Origin: Lentzea sp. NEAU-D7 | GTDB lineage: Bacteria > Actinomycetota > Actinomycetes > Mycobacteriales > Pseudonocardiaceae | DNA: 64,000 nt | Reading direction: 5' to 3' | NCBI RefSeq assembly: GCF_026242055.1 | Contig: NZ_JAPJDL010000021.1 | Span: 106,263 to 170,262, forward strand | In this document: piece after piece, positions 25,434-33,925 of the stretch | Layout of the letters: each line of letters opens with the position of its first letter | Position numbering within the stretch: position 1 is the first letter of the stretch | Notes under the pieces: model-generated | Databases searched by the model: none | What the model saw: the letters and a program-made list of their open reading frames with translations, nothing else | Told to the model about the DNA's origin: nothing | Translations under genes and position numbers: made by a program

Positions 25434-26668
25434 TGCTGGGTCTTCGCGTACCGGCGACTCCGGAAGTGGCGCGTGCCGTCCGCCTGACGTACGGCTTCCA
25501 GTTCTTCTTCGGGCTGCTGCTGTGGATCCCGATCTTCTACGAGTACCAGAAGCAGCTCGGGCTGAGCGACGCCGAGATCTTCGGCATCCAGTCGATCTAC
25601 TACATCGCGTTCTGCCTCCTGGAGATCCCTACAGGCATGGTCGCGGACCGCTTCGACCACCGCACGTCGCTGTGGCTCGGCGCGAGCGTGCTGGTCGTGG
25701 CGAACCTGGTGCCGGTGCTCGCCGGCAACTACACAGGGTTCCTCGTGCACTTCCTGCTGATCGCACTGGCCAGGTCGCTGATCTCCGGCGCGCAGAGCGC
25801 CTACCTCTACGAATACCTCCACGCGCACAACGTCGGGCACCTCTACCTCGAGGCAGAGGGGGTCGGAAGGTCGTACAGCCTGGTCGGCAAGATCGTGTGC
25901 TGGCCGGTGATCGGCCTGCTGATGCAGTGGAACACGCCGTCGCCGTACTGGCTCACCGCGATCAACGCGGCGATCGCCGTCGGGCTGGCGCTCAGGCTCC
26001 CGCCGATCCCGGGCTGGACACGGCCGGAGGGCAGGACGTCGAAGCTGCTCGCGGGTGTCGGCGGCGCGTTCCAGGACCTCGGCAGGTCCCGCTGGCTGCT
26101 GCTGTTGATGATCCAGGGCATCGCGATGTTCACGCTGGTCCGGATCCTGCAGGTGAACCTGTTCCAGCCGGTGCTCGAGTCGAAGCACGTCCCGGTCGGC
26201 TGGTACGGCTCGGTGCTCGCCGCGATGACGATCTTCGAGGCGATCGCGGCGGCGCGTCCGCACTGGCTGTCGCGCAGGATCGGCCCGGCGAAGTCGGTGT
26301 TCCTGCTGACGGTCGTGATGGCGCTGGCGATCGGGTTCGTCGTGCCGTCCGGCGGTGTGGTGACGATCGTGTTGCTGTGCCTGTTCTCCGTGACGGCGGG
26401 CATGAGCTTCCCCGTCCAGAAGAAGCTGCTCAACGACGCCATCCCAGACCCCCGTTACCGCGCAACGCTTCTGTCGATGGAGTCCATCATGGACCGTGCC
26501 GTCTGCGCGGTCGTGGCGATCGCGCTCGGCGCCTACCTCACCGGTGGAAGGCTCGACGAGTTCCTGGTGCTGTCGTCGGTCGTCACGGTGATCGTGATGG
26601 CGTCGCTGGCGGGCCTGCTGGTCGCCGTCAGGACCACAAGGCGGCGACGAGCGCAGCTCGTCCCGTGA
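25433..26668 (+). CDS. MFS transporter coupled to the dikinase
   Basis: A 411-residue, 12-helix MFS protein. The loop between helices 2 and 3 reads G-M-V-A-D-R-F-D-H-R, the family A-motif. The ATG shares its A with the TGA stop of the dikinase gene (TGATG), so the pair is translationally coupled and probably works on one substrate. The direction of transport is unknown. Its last 41 bases overlap the convergent LuxR-type regulator. Confidence 0.88.
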   Translation: MLGLRVPATPEVARAVRLTYGFQFFFGLLLWIPIFYEYQKQLGLSDAEIFGIQSIYYIAFCLLEIPTGMVADRFDHRTSLWLGASVLVVANLVPVLAGNYTGFLVHFLLIALARSLISGAQSAYLYEYLHAHNVGHLYLEAEGVGRSYSLVGKIVCWPVIGLLMQWNTPSPYWLTAINAAIAVGLALRLPPIPGWTRPEGRTSKLLAGVGGAFQDLGRSRWLLLLMIQGIAMFTLVRILQVNLFQPVLESKHVPVGWYGSVLAAMTIFEAIAAARPHWLSRRIGPAKSVFLLTVVMALAIGFVVPSGGVVTIVLLCLFSVTAGMSFPVQKKLLNDAIPDPRYRATLLSMESIMDRAVCAVVAIALGAYLTGGRLDEFLVLSSVVTVIVMASLAGLLVAVRTTRRRRAQLVP

Positions 26669-29168
26669 TGCCGAGCTTGCGGTAGGCGCTCGACAGGTGC
26701 AGTTCCACCGTGCGCCGGGTGAGGTGCAGGGCTTCGGCGATCTGCCGGTTCGTGAGGCCCTGCGCCGCCATCCGCGCGACCCGGTTCTCCTGCTTGGTCA
26801 GGCCCTGCACCTGGTCGTCCTCGTCGCGGACCTCGTTGCCCGCGAGTTTGGCCAGCGGATGCGCGCTCAGCCGGCGGGCCAGTTCGAACGACCGCCGCAG
26901 GTGCGCCGCGGCCTCGTCGGCACGGCCCTTGCGCCGCAGGTGGTGGCCGAGCCAGTACAGCGACTGGGCGTGCAGCAGGCGGTGCGGTGACGAGGCGAGG
27001 AGTTGTTCGGCCTCGGCGAGGACGTCGATGTCGTCGGTGCTCATGCCGACGCTCATCAACGCCGTGCCGATCACCCTCGTCGACCCCCACCGCTTGGCCA
27101 GGTCGAGCTCCTCGTGCGCGAGCCGGGCGGCGTCCTCCCGGTTGCCCAGCGCCAGGTACGCGCGGACGGCGTGGTGCCGCCACGCCATGAGCGCGGGGTT
27201 GGGCATCTCGCGTGCGGCGAGCCGGCGGCCCGCTTCCAGCAGGTCCTCCAGCGCGCCCTCCGCGTGGCACGACGCGAGCTTGAGGCGGCCTCGGGCGTAG
27301 ACGATGTTGATGTGCTGCAGCAGGGTCCCGTCCTCGGTGACGAGCGGGGCCGCCTCGTCGAACTGGCCCATCTCGATGCAGACCTCGGCGAGCTTCGCGG
27401 TCGCGAGCACGACGGCCGGGCACTCCATGTTGCCCGTGGAGACCGGCGGCGTCAGGAACGTGTACGCGCGCGCCAGGTCGCCGCTGTTGTGGAAGGCGGC
27501 GGCACGGGCGATCATGCTGAGCATCCCGCGGCGCAGGTGCGGGTCGTGCGAGACCGGCGCGGTGCTGTGCGAGAGCCACAACTTGTTGATGTGCTCGGGA
27601 TTGTCGCCGAGCACCGGCACCAGGAACGTGAAGACGTAGGACGCGCCGAAGACGTCGACCCATTCGCCGTCGAGCGCCTCCAGCGCGTGCTCGACGGCTT
27701 CGGGGTACGAGTCGCCGCTGCGGGCGTTGCCGACCGCGAGCAACACCGACCGGGCACGCTTGAGGTTCGGGTCCTGCGGGATGTCGCCGACGAGGTCCTC
27801 GAAGTACTTGCCCGCGCAGTTGGCCATGTGCGCGTCGCGGTTGGCCGACAGCAAGTACGTGGTGCAGACGAGGTTCCAGACCAGATCGCGGTCCTCCGGC
27901 AGGAGCCGGGCGATGACCATGATCGCGAGCGAGACGGCGAAGTGCGCGTCCGAACCCGTGCACATGCGCCGGATCAACCCCAGCGCGACGTTCGCGGCGA
28001 GGTGCGGGTCCTCGCACCGCATCAGCGCGTCGCGGACCCGGTCGCGGCCCAAAGCGTTGTCCCGCAGGTGTTCCGTGTGCCCGAGCTCGACCTCGACCGC
28101 GAGGCGGTCCTCGTCGGACAGGTGCTCGTCGAGCGCCCGTTCGAGGTGCTCGACGCCGCCGACCTCGCGCAGCAGGTCGACGGACCACGGTAAGCGAACG
28201 GACCTGGCCTTGAGCACGTGCTCGGCGACGCGCTCGTCCGGGGCGTCCGACTCGAACAGCAGCCAGGCTGCGCGGGCGTGCGCGGCGGAACGGACCGCGA
28301 CAGGCATGTCGGCGAGAATGCTGTTGCGCACGAACGGATGCCGGAACGTCAGCGGGTCGGTGTCGGCGAGGACGCCGAGGCGGACGAGCATGTCGACGGC
28401 GGGCAGCGCGTCGAAGCCGGTGAGTGCGGAGAGCAGTTCGAGACCGGCGTCGCCGTCCAGGACGGCCGCGGACCGGGCGACCTCGGCGGCGCCGGTGTAC
28501 TCGCGCAGCCGCATGCCGATCATCTCGCCGACCGCGGCCGAACCCTCGCCTTCCTCACGCAACAAGGCCTGGAGCAGGTAGGGGTTGCCGCCGGTGAGCT
28601 CGTGGCAGCGTTTCGCGTCCCGGTCCGGGAAGTTCTCGGTGAGGCTTTCGACGGCGGTGACGTCGAGGCCGTCGAGGTCGAGGCGGTGCGGGTGGGCTCC
28701 GGCGATCTCGGGCAGCGTGACCTCGTCCGTGGAGAGGTAGCCCTGGGACGCGCCGAGCGCGATGACGACCGGCATCTCCTGCAGCCGTGGGCGCAGGTAG
28801 GCGAGCGCGCGCTTGGAGAAGGTGTCGGCGACGTGCACGTCGTCGATGACCATCAGGATCGGTCCCTGGCGCGCGGAGTCCGCGGCACGCGCGTACAGCT
28901 CTTCCAGGTCGTGCTCGTTCGCGAGGCATGGCGCGAGCTGCCGCACCACCGCACCGGGGAGGTGGCTCTCCAGGCGGGCGCTCTTGGCCAGGCGCACGGT
29001 GAAGCCTCGTTGGCGGGCGTCGGCGGCGAGGGCGTCGAGCACCGCCGTCTTGCCGATGCCGAACTCACCGGTGACGACGACGCACGAGCCGCTTCCCCGG
29101 ACCGCGTCGTCGAGCAAACGTCCGAGAGTCGCGAGTTCGCAGTCCCGGCCGAGTAGTGGAGATGTCAC
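26628..29168 (-). CDS. large ATP-binding LuxR-family (LAL/MalT-like) regulator
   Basis: An 846-residue regulator: an N-terminal AAA/NTPase module with Walker A G-E-F-G-I-G-K-T and Walker B-like L-M-V-I-D-D-V-H, a long TPR-like helical middle, and a C-terminal LuxR helix-turn-helix (L-T-K-Q-E-N-R-V-A-R-M-A to A-L-H-L-T-R-R-T-V-E-L-H). Such proteins activate neighbouring carbohydrate or secondary-metabolite genes. It faces the dikinase-MFS pair and overlaps it by 41 bases, so it might control it, though the promoters are far apart. GTG start at 29168. Confidence 0.9.
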   Translation of the reverse strand: MTSPLLGRDCELATLGRLLDDAVRGSGSCVVVTGEFGIGKTAVLDALAADARQRGFTVRLAKSARLESHLPGAVVRQLAPCLANEHDLEELYARAADSARQGPILMVIDDVHVADTFSKRALAYLRPRLQEMPVVIALGASQGYLSTDEVTLPEIAGAHPHRLDLDGLDVTAVESLTENFPDRDAKRCHELTGGNPYLLQALLREEGEGSAAVGEMIGMRLREYTGAAEVARSAAVLDGDAGLELLSALTGFDALPAVDMLVRLGVLADTDPLTFRHPFVRNSILADMPVAVRSAAHARAAWLLFESDAPDERVAEHVLKARSVRLPWSVDLLREVGGVEHLERALDEHLSDEDRLAVEVELGHTEHLRDNALGRDRVRDALMRCEDPHLAANVALGLIRRMCTGSDAHFAVSLAIMVIARLLPEDRDLVWNLVCTTYLLSANRDAHMANCAGKYFEDLVGDIPQDPNLKRARSVLLAVGNARSGDSYPEAVEHALEALDGEWVDVFGASYVFTFLVPVLGDNPEHINKLWLSHSTAPVSHDPHLRRGMLSMIARAAAFHNSGDLARAYTFLTPPVSTGNMECPAVVLATAKLAEVCIEMGQFDEAAPLVTEDGTLLQHINIVYARGRLKLASCHAEGALEDLLEAGRRLAAREMPNPALMAWRHHAVRAYLALGNREDAARLAHEELDLAKRWGSTRVIGTALMSVGMSTDDIDVLAEAEQLLASSPHRLLHAQSLYWLGHHLRRKGRADEAAAHLRRSFELARRLSAHPLAKLAGNEVRDEDDQVQGLTKQENRVARMAAQGLTNRQIAEALHLTRRTVELHLSSAYRKLGITGRAALVAALWS

Positions 29169-29403
29169 CTCTGTCTACCCCTGCCTTCGGTACCGAGAGG
29201 ACCGCAGGTCGAAGGTTTCGGTGTTCCTTCGGTGCCGACCGTAGAGACCTGCGCTTCGTCGTCGGGCAAACTTACCCACAGGTAACGGCTAACGGAACTG
29301 TGAGCTGTTCGCAGTGGTGAGCGGGTGCAACGCGATGATCTTCGCCGGGCTCGTGCGCGGGTGGTTGCGCCTCGCCTGCCTGCTCATCGGCTCCCGCCTG
29401 GGT
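29169..29403. promoter_or_regulatory. promoter region of the LAL gene and 3' region of the anti-sigma gene
   Basis: No gene seen in these 235 bases. Two structures are visible: the 10-bp palindrome TCGGTACCGA at 29188-29197, 19 bases upstream of the LAL start, and a nested hairpin in which GCAGGTC (29204-29210) pairs with GACCTGC (29246-29252) around CGAAGG/CCTTCG. Either could be an operator or a terminator. Confidence 0.35.
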
Positions 29404-29838
29404 TCACATCTGCCACGCCGGCGGAAACCTCTCGGTGTGGACTGTCTCAGCGCGTGTGAGAGTGCCGACGTCGACGGGGTTGTCGGCGTGCGAGGCCAGC
29501 GAGTCCACAACCGACAGCACCGCGGCGATGGCGACGACCACGCCCGCCGCCACCAGCAGGACGCTTCGGGTGACGGAGCACGGCTCACGCATGCCGGGTG
29601 GACTCCCGGTCAGCACCGGTCGCAGCGCCGGCGCGAACATGCCGAAGTCGGCCGCGTCACGCCGGCAGTCCTCGCACCCGGCTAGGTGCCGGGAGAAGCC
29701 CACGTGCTGCGCCGGGTCCAGAACGCCCAGCGCGTACGCCGCCACATCACCGCACGGCCCTTCCGGGCTCGTGCGGTTCTCGTCGTCCTGATCTTGGTCT
29801 GCTCCCGCGTGCTCGTGATGTGGTTGACGGATCACCAT
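29404..29838 (-). CDS. anti-sigma factor with zinc-finger domain (RslA-like, short)
   Basis: About 144 residues. The N-terminal cytoplasmic domain has a ZAS-type zinc motif H-L-A-G-C-E-D-C (H-x3-C-x2-C) with an upstream Cys in G-P-C-G-D-V. One transmembrane helix (about 90-110) follows, with an outer tail of only about 30 residues, much shorter than RslA of M. tuberculosis. It should sequester the adjacent sigma factor at the membrane until released. ATG 29838 lies six bases after AGGAG; GTG 29841 overlaps the sigma stop. Apparent operon with the sigma gene. Confidence 0.85.
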   Translation of the reverse strand: MVIRQPHHEHAGADQDQDDENRTSPEGPCGDVAAYALGVLDPAQHVGFSRHLAGCEDCRRDAADFGMFAPALRPVLTGSPPGMREPCSVTRSVLLVAAGVVVAIAAVLSVVDSLASHADNPVDVGTLTRAETVHTERFPPAWQM

Positions 29839-29840
29839 CA

Positions 29841-30368
29841 CTAGCTCCTGTCCTGCAGCGCCCGGCGAATCGTGTGCATCGCCTTGTACAACCGGGACTT
29901 GACGGTTCCTTCCGGGACCCCGAGAACGATCGCGGCCTCCTTCACCGTTCGTCCCATGACATACGTTTCATAAATCGCTGAACGGTGTTCATCACTCAAT
30001 TGGCGTACTACCTCGGTGATGACCATTACCGAAAGTGTCTGTTCCGTGTCGTCCGGAGATTCAGCGATGTCCGGGCGCAACAATTCGACTTCCTGCGGCC
30101 GCGCCTGCCGGCTCCGCCATCCGTCGATCACAATGCGACGAGCCACAGTACAAAGCCAGCCGCGCAACATCCCTGGTTCACGAACGAGGTGCGCGGAGTT
30201 CTGCCAGGCCCTGATCAACGTCTCCTGGACGACGTCTTCCGTCCACTGGCGATCGTAGTTGGTCAGGCACAGGACCTGCGAGAACAACATCCGCTGGAAC
30301 TGCCCGTAGAGCAAGGTGAGCAATTCTTCGTCCTGATGGGCTTGTGCGACCTTGCCCTGATCAACCAT
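29841..30368 (-). CDS. ECF RNA polymerase sigma factor, SigL-like
   Basis: A 175-residue sigma-70 family factor: region 2 with E-D-V-V-Q-E-T-L-I-R-A-W and L-R-G-W-L-C-T-V-A-R-R, region 4 with G-V-P-E-G-T-V-K-S-R-L-Y-K-A. The overall pattern recalls M. tuberculosis SigL. I choose ATG 30368 (family length, GGGGAGG upstream); the longer frame to 30503 would start inside the putative promoter at 30487-30515. Sigma is followed at once by its anti-sigma gene. A SigL-type promoter upstream suggests autoregulation. GC is visibly lower than in neighbouring genes. Confidence 0.88.
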   Translation of the reverse strand: MVDQGKVAQAHQDEELLTLLYGQFQRMLFSQVLCLTNYDRQWTEDVVQETLIRAWQNSAHLVREPGMLRGWLCTVARRIVIDGWRSRQARPQEVELLRPDIAESPDDTEQTLSVMVITEVVRQLSDEHRSAIYETYVMGRTVKEAAIVLGVPEGTVKSRLYKAMHTIRRALQDRS

Positions 30369-30486
30369 GAAGCTGACGACCTCCCCAGATATCGGCGACA
30401 GGTTCGCTTCGGGCGGCAGTCCCAGCGACTCGGTGGCCGAGCACGGAATCGTCCAGATACTACATCGCGAACGCGAAATCCTCTCG

Positions 30487-30515
30487 GGTACGTAAATCAG
30501 CACCTAATGGTTCGC
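30487..30515 (-). promoter_or_regulatory. putative SigL-type promoter of the sigma operon
   Basis: On the reverse strand GCGAACC (30515-30509) is followed after 16 bases by CGTACC (30492-30487). This fits the SigL-type consensus TGAACC-N16-CGT known from mycobacteria. It would give a leader of about 110 bases before ATG 30368. Confidence 0.5.
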
Positions 30516-30561
30516 CAATTGTTGTGTGATGCACGTCACATAGACCTCTGCTCCTCCCCCG

Positions 30562-30586
30562 TGAACTCCGACCTCACCTGCGCGTA
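30562..30586 (+). promoter_or_regulatory. putative SigL-type promoter of the DUF4142 gene
   Basis: TGAACT at 30562-30567 and CGTA at 30583-30586 with a 15-base spacer, about 43 bases before the DUF4142 ATG. It mirrors the reverse-strand promoter across the same divergent region, suggesting both transcripts use this sigma factor. Confidence 0.45.
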
Positions 30587-30628
30587 TCACCTTTGAAGGC
30601 AGCTCGATCGCGGGAGGGAACGGGCACT

Positions 30629-31858
30629 ATGCGTCACCGCTTGGACACGCTGGGGCAGCACGCAGCGCTGTTCACCATCCTGTCCGTCGTATTTCTGGGG
30701 GCTTTCATCGGAGCCGTCCCGGCTAATGCGCAATCGACAGAGGTACAGCCGTCAGACCGTTCATTCATGGTTTCCCTGAGGCAGGCGAATTCATGGCTGG
30801 TGCCGGTGAGCAAAGATGCTCCGGCGCGTTCCACGGACGCCGGCACGAGCAACGCCGGACGGGACGTCTTCGAAGGGCATTCGCGGCTCGACATCGACCT
30901 CCTGAAAGCCGCCGAAGAACTGGGCGTGGTCCTGCCCAACGACATCAGCGGTGAACACCAGTCACTCGTCGACGAGATGGCAGGACGCACCGGGGACAAC
31001 CACGACCGCGCCTACGCGACGATCGTCCGGCAAGCGCAGGGCGGACTTCTCGTAATGGCCGTGCAAACGCGAGCGACAACGCAGAACACCACAATTCGAA
31101 CGCTCGCTCACCAAGCCGCGCAGATGCTGATTCGCACAATGACGGTTCTCGAGAACACCGGCAAGGCCGACCCGTCAGCGTTCGAATTGGTGACCGCCAA
31201 GGCACAGGTGAACTCGGTCCGCGTCATCGGCCAGAACATCGAACCGTCAGACCGGGAATTGCTCGTCCTGCTCACCCAGCATTCGCTGTGGCAGAAACCG
31301 GCGAGCCGCGAAAGCTCCAACCGGGCCCGCGACGCGAAGGTCCGCAAGGTCGCGGGCCAGCTCGCCGCCGAGCACACCCAGCTGGCCCAGGCGGTCACGG
31401 AGGCCGCCCGCCAGATCGGCGTGGACCTCCCCACCGAACCGACGACGGAACAGAAGTCGTGGGCGAACGCCATCTCGTCCAGCTCAGGCGACGAGCTCGA
31501 CAGCATGTACGCGAACCTGTCCCGCGCCGCCGACGGCTCGCTCGTCAGCCAGGTGGCCCACGCCCGCGCGACGACCAGGAACGTCCCCGCGCGCATCGCC
31601 GCCCAGACGGCCCTGACCATCTTGCTCAAGCACATGCTTCTGCTGGAGGGCACCGGCCTAGTGAAGGCGAACTCGCTGCAGATGACCGACATCCCGGCTC
31701 TCACCCAAACGAAGCCCAACAGCAGCCCGCCACCGCAACCCGACGACTCGTCCACGAGCGTCGGCTTTCTGACCGGCATCGCCGTCCTGGTGGTCGCCGG
31801 CGCGGGCATCCTCTGGCTGGTCCGGGCGATCGGTCACCACGGAGAACATCGCCGCTGA
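30629..31858 (+). CDS. secreted, membrane-anchored tandem DUF4142 protein
   Basis: A 409-residue exported protein. Signal peptide at residues about 10-36 (ending P-A-N-A-Q), two helical DUF4142-like repeats (about 40-190 and 205-360), a Pro/Ser linker and a C-terminal membrane helix (about 378-398) with a basic tail R-A-I-G-H-H-G-E-H-R-R. Both repeats start with a similar P-S-D-R-x-(F/L)-(M/L)-V segment, so it is an internal duplication. Divergent from the sigma factor and probably its target; likely a cell-envelope protein. Start at ATG 30629 after GGGAGG; an in-frame earlier start at 30593 is less likely. Confidence 0.75.
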   Translation: MRHRLDTLGQHAALFTILSVVFLGAFIGAVPANAQSTEVQPSDRSFMVSLRQANSWLVPVSKDAPARSTDAGTSNAGRDVFEGHSRLDIDLLKAAEELGVVLPNDISGEHQSLVDEMAGRTGDNHDRAYATIVRQAQGGLLVMAVQTRATTQNTTIRTLAHQAAQMLIRTMTVLENTGKADPSAFELVTAKAQVNSVRVIGQNIEPSDRELLVLLTQHSLWQKPASRESSNRARDAKVRKVAGQLAAEHTQLAQAVTEAARQIGVDLPTEPTTEQKSWANAISSSSGDELDSMYANLSRAADGSLVSQVAHARATTRNVPARIAAQTALTILLKHMLLLEGTGLVKANSLQMTDIPALTQTKPNSSPPPQPDDSSTSVGFLTGIAVLVVAGAGILWLVRAIGHHGEHRR

Positions 31859-31870
31859 CGCCCACCCCAC

Positions 31871-31924
31871 CGCCTTAGCAATGACTCGTTTGTCGGCGTC
31901 GTCAAATGAGTCATTGCTAAGGCG
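31871..31924. repeat. hairpin repeat, copy C
   Basis: The best-paired member of the GCAATGACTC type: arms 31871-31894 and 31901-31924 pair over 24 positions with two non-Watson-Crick pairs around a 6-base loop. It lies 12 bases after the DUF4142 stop and before the stop of the convergent HD-Pnk gene, a position fitting a bidirectional terminator. Confidence 0.9.
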
Positions 31925-31989
31925 CAGGTCAGCACGGTGTTGGGGTGAGGTGACGATGCCGAACGGGCGTGCAGGAGGCGTCGGCGGGC

Positions 31990-33123
31990 TCAGGAGCGAG
32001 GCGACGGCGATGCCGTGTCGACTCGTTCGACGACGTGCGCCTCGGTGGGGTCGACCGCCTCCCACTTGCCGACGAGCCGGTCGATGACGGCGGCCGGCAC
32101 CGGCTCCGGACGGGCCCGGTTGCGAGCGTGGATCACGTTTTTCGGCGCTTCGAGCCCGATCAGGGTGACGCGGGCGCGGTAGTCGGCGGCGAGTCCGATG
32201 CAGCGCTCGCGCAGTTGCTGGGAGATGTTGGTCGCGTTCCAGACGAACCGCTCCCCCGCCCGCAACAGCGACCGGGCTTCCTCGAACGCGGCGGCGGCGA
32301 CGGCGCGCTGGTCTCCGTCGGGTGTGATGCCGAGCCGCGAGCGCACCGCGTCGAGGCTCACCACCGGCCAGCCCGGCCGGTGGGCGGCGATCCAGTGGTC
32401 CTTGCCGACGCCCGGCAGTCCGGACAGCACCGTCACCTCGACGCGCGTGTCGTCGTAGGCGGCGTAGCCGGGGTCGCGGCCAGGCGTGCGGAAGTACTGG
32501 AAGCGGGCGTGGTCGGACGGGAAGGCCCGCGGCCGGTCCAGGCAGTCGCGCTCACGGCAGTACTCCTCGAACAGCGCGATGTTCTCCAGCACCGAGTCCG
32601 CGTCGCCGCAGATCCGGCCGAGGATGTCGGCGCGGGCGAGTGTCGCCAGGTCGTCGTTGCGCGCGAGCAGGCTCACCCGGAACGCGATGGGGTCGAGGTC
32701 GGGTCGTTCCAGCGCCCAGAACGGCACCTGGTGGTGCCGCACCAGCGCGGCAACGTGCTCGCGCCAGGCGATCGGGCGTCCCATCTCCCACAACAGCTTG
32801 CGCGCCAGCAGGTCTCCGGCGCGGGAGTGGCCGTGCGCGGTGACGAGGCCGTCGGCGATCTGCGTGCGGAACGGCTTCGCGGCGTCGTGCAGCAGCACCG
32901 TCGCGAACAGGCGCACCCGGTCCGCCTCGGGACGCGACCGCCATTCGGGCAGCGACACCAGGGCCTCGCACGCCATCCGGGTGTGCGTGGCGACGTCACC
33001 CTCGGCGTGGTGCACGGGGTCCTGCGGCACGCCTTCGAGTGCGCGGACCCACGGGAACGCCGAGCGCACGGCGTCCCAGTCGACGGTCCACTGCGGACCG
33101 GTGGGGCACAGTTGCTCAAACAC
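31990..33123 (-). CDS. HD-Pnk: HD phosphoesterase plus polynucleotide kinase
   Basis: A 377-residue fusion. The N-terminal HD domain has V-H-H-A-E-G-D-V-x-x-H near residues 37-47 and L-L-H-D (His79-Asp80). The C-terminal P-loop kinase has G-L-P-G-V-G-K (Lys241). This is the architecture of Runella HD-Pnk, which removes 2',3'-cyclic or 2' phosphates and phosphorylates 5'-OH ends of RNA/DNA. The GTG at 33123 overlaps the RNA-ligase stop by 8 bases; the open frame to 33348 is Arg-rich shadow. With the ligase it forms a compact heal-and-seal RNA repair module. Activity is inferred from family only. Confidence 0.85.
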   Translation of the reverse strand: MFEQLCPTGPQWTVDWDAVRSAFPWVRALEGVPQDPVHHAEGDVATHTRMACEALVSLPEWRSRPEADRVRLFATVLLHDAAKPFRTQIADGLVTAHGHSRAGDLLARKLLWEMGRPIAWREHVAALVRHHQVPFWALERPDLDPIAFRVSLLARNDDLATLARADILGRICGDADSVLENIALFEEYCRERDCLDRPRAFPSDHARFQYFRTPGRDPGYAAYDDTRVEVTVLSGLPGVGKDHWIAAHRPGWPVVSLDAVRSRLGITPDGDQRAVAAAAFEEARSLLRAGERFVWNATNISQQLRERCIGLAADYRARVTLIGLEAPKNVIHARNRARPEPVPAAVIDRLVGKWEAVDPTEAHVVERVDTASPSPRS

Positions 33124-33883
33124 GGGCCACCACCTGGTTCGGCAGGATCGGGCGGTCCTGCCAGTGGCTGCCCGAGTCCAGCACGGCGGTGAGGAACGTG
33201 GGCCTGACCCACTTGTAGCGCTCGACCGTGCGCCCGTTCTCCTCCACCTTGATGTAGAGGCCTTCCATGTCGTCGTCCGAATCCGTTTCCGCGACAACGA
33301 CTTCCGGGTCCTGCCCCGCCGCCCGCGCCGCGTCGAGCAGTGCGTCACGCCATCGAGAAGTGCGGCACGTGGACGGGCCCAGCAACGCGGTCAGGTCCTT
33401 CAGGCGGCGCAACGGTCCCTCGTGCAGCACCGGCACCGACACCACCGGCGTACCCGAGAGCACGCGCCGGCGTTCCGGCGTGGACAGGAACTCGCCGGTC
33501 TCGCGGTCGAGCAGGTCGAACTCGCAGAAGTGGTGCGGCAGCGCGTCGTAGAACACGGTGTGCTTGGCGTACAACCACTCCCCGTAGAGCACGAACCGCG
33601 TGCCGAGCCTCTCCCACAGCACGCCCTGGTGCGTCGCGGCCCACGCCTTCAACGGCGCGAACTGCCGTTCCCTGGGCCCGCCCGCCAGGAAATGGCCGCG
33701 TGACTGCAGTTTCAGCACGCCGCCGGAGTCGAAGCTGATGCCCGCGTTGGCACCGTCGAGCTTCTCCTCGACGACGAGGTGCCGCCCCGCGATCGCGCGG
33801 AACGGCACCTGGTCGAGGTCCTCGTCGCCTGGTTGCAGGCGCGAGCCCTCGAGGTGGGGCGTTCGCGGGTACTTGCGCAACAT
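33116..33883 (-). CDS. RNA ligase of the Rnl2/nucleotidyltransferase superfamily
   Basis: A 255-residue ATP-dependent ligase. Motif I with the adenylated Lys41 is E-E-K-L-D-G-A-N-A-G; motif III-like F-V-L-Y-G-E-W; motif IV E-G-L-Y-I-K-V; motif V Y-K-W-V-R. All five core motifs are recognisable, so it is likely active. It joins RNA ends in the cytoplasm. The stop overlaps the HD-Pnk start, so the two are translationally coupled: the partner prepares 2'/3'-OH and 5'-P ends and this enzyme seals them. Confidence 0.88.
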   Translation of the reverse strand: MLRKYPRTPHLEGSRLQPGDEDLDQVPFRAIAGRHLVVEEKLDGANAGISFDSGGVLKLQSRGHFLAGGPRERQFAPLKAWAATHQGVLWERLGTRFVLYGEWLYAKHTVFYDALPHHFCEFDLLDRETGEFLSTPERRRVLSGTPVVSVPVLHEGPLRRLKDLTALLGPSTCRTSRWRDALLDAARAAGQDPEVVVAETDSDDDMEGLYIKVEENGRTVERYKWVRPTFLTAVLDSGSHWQDRPILPNQVVARV

Positions 33884-33925
33884 GCCCCGATTTGTATCCC
33901 GTCCGCGCGCCCGCGAGCGAACGGT

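Noticed and set aside
29404..29838. Frameshift in the anti-sigma gene as explanation of its short outer domain
   Set aside because: No other frame downstream continues with a recognisable outer-domain sequence; the stop appears genuine.
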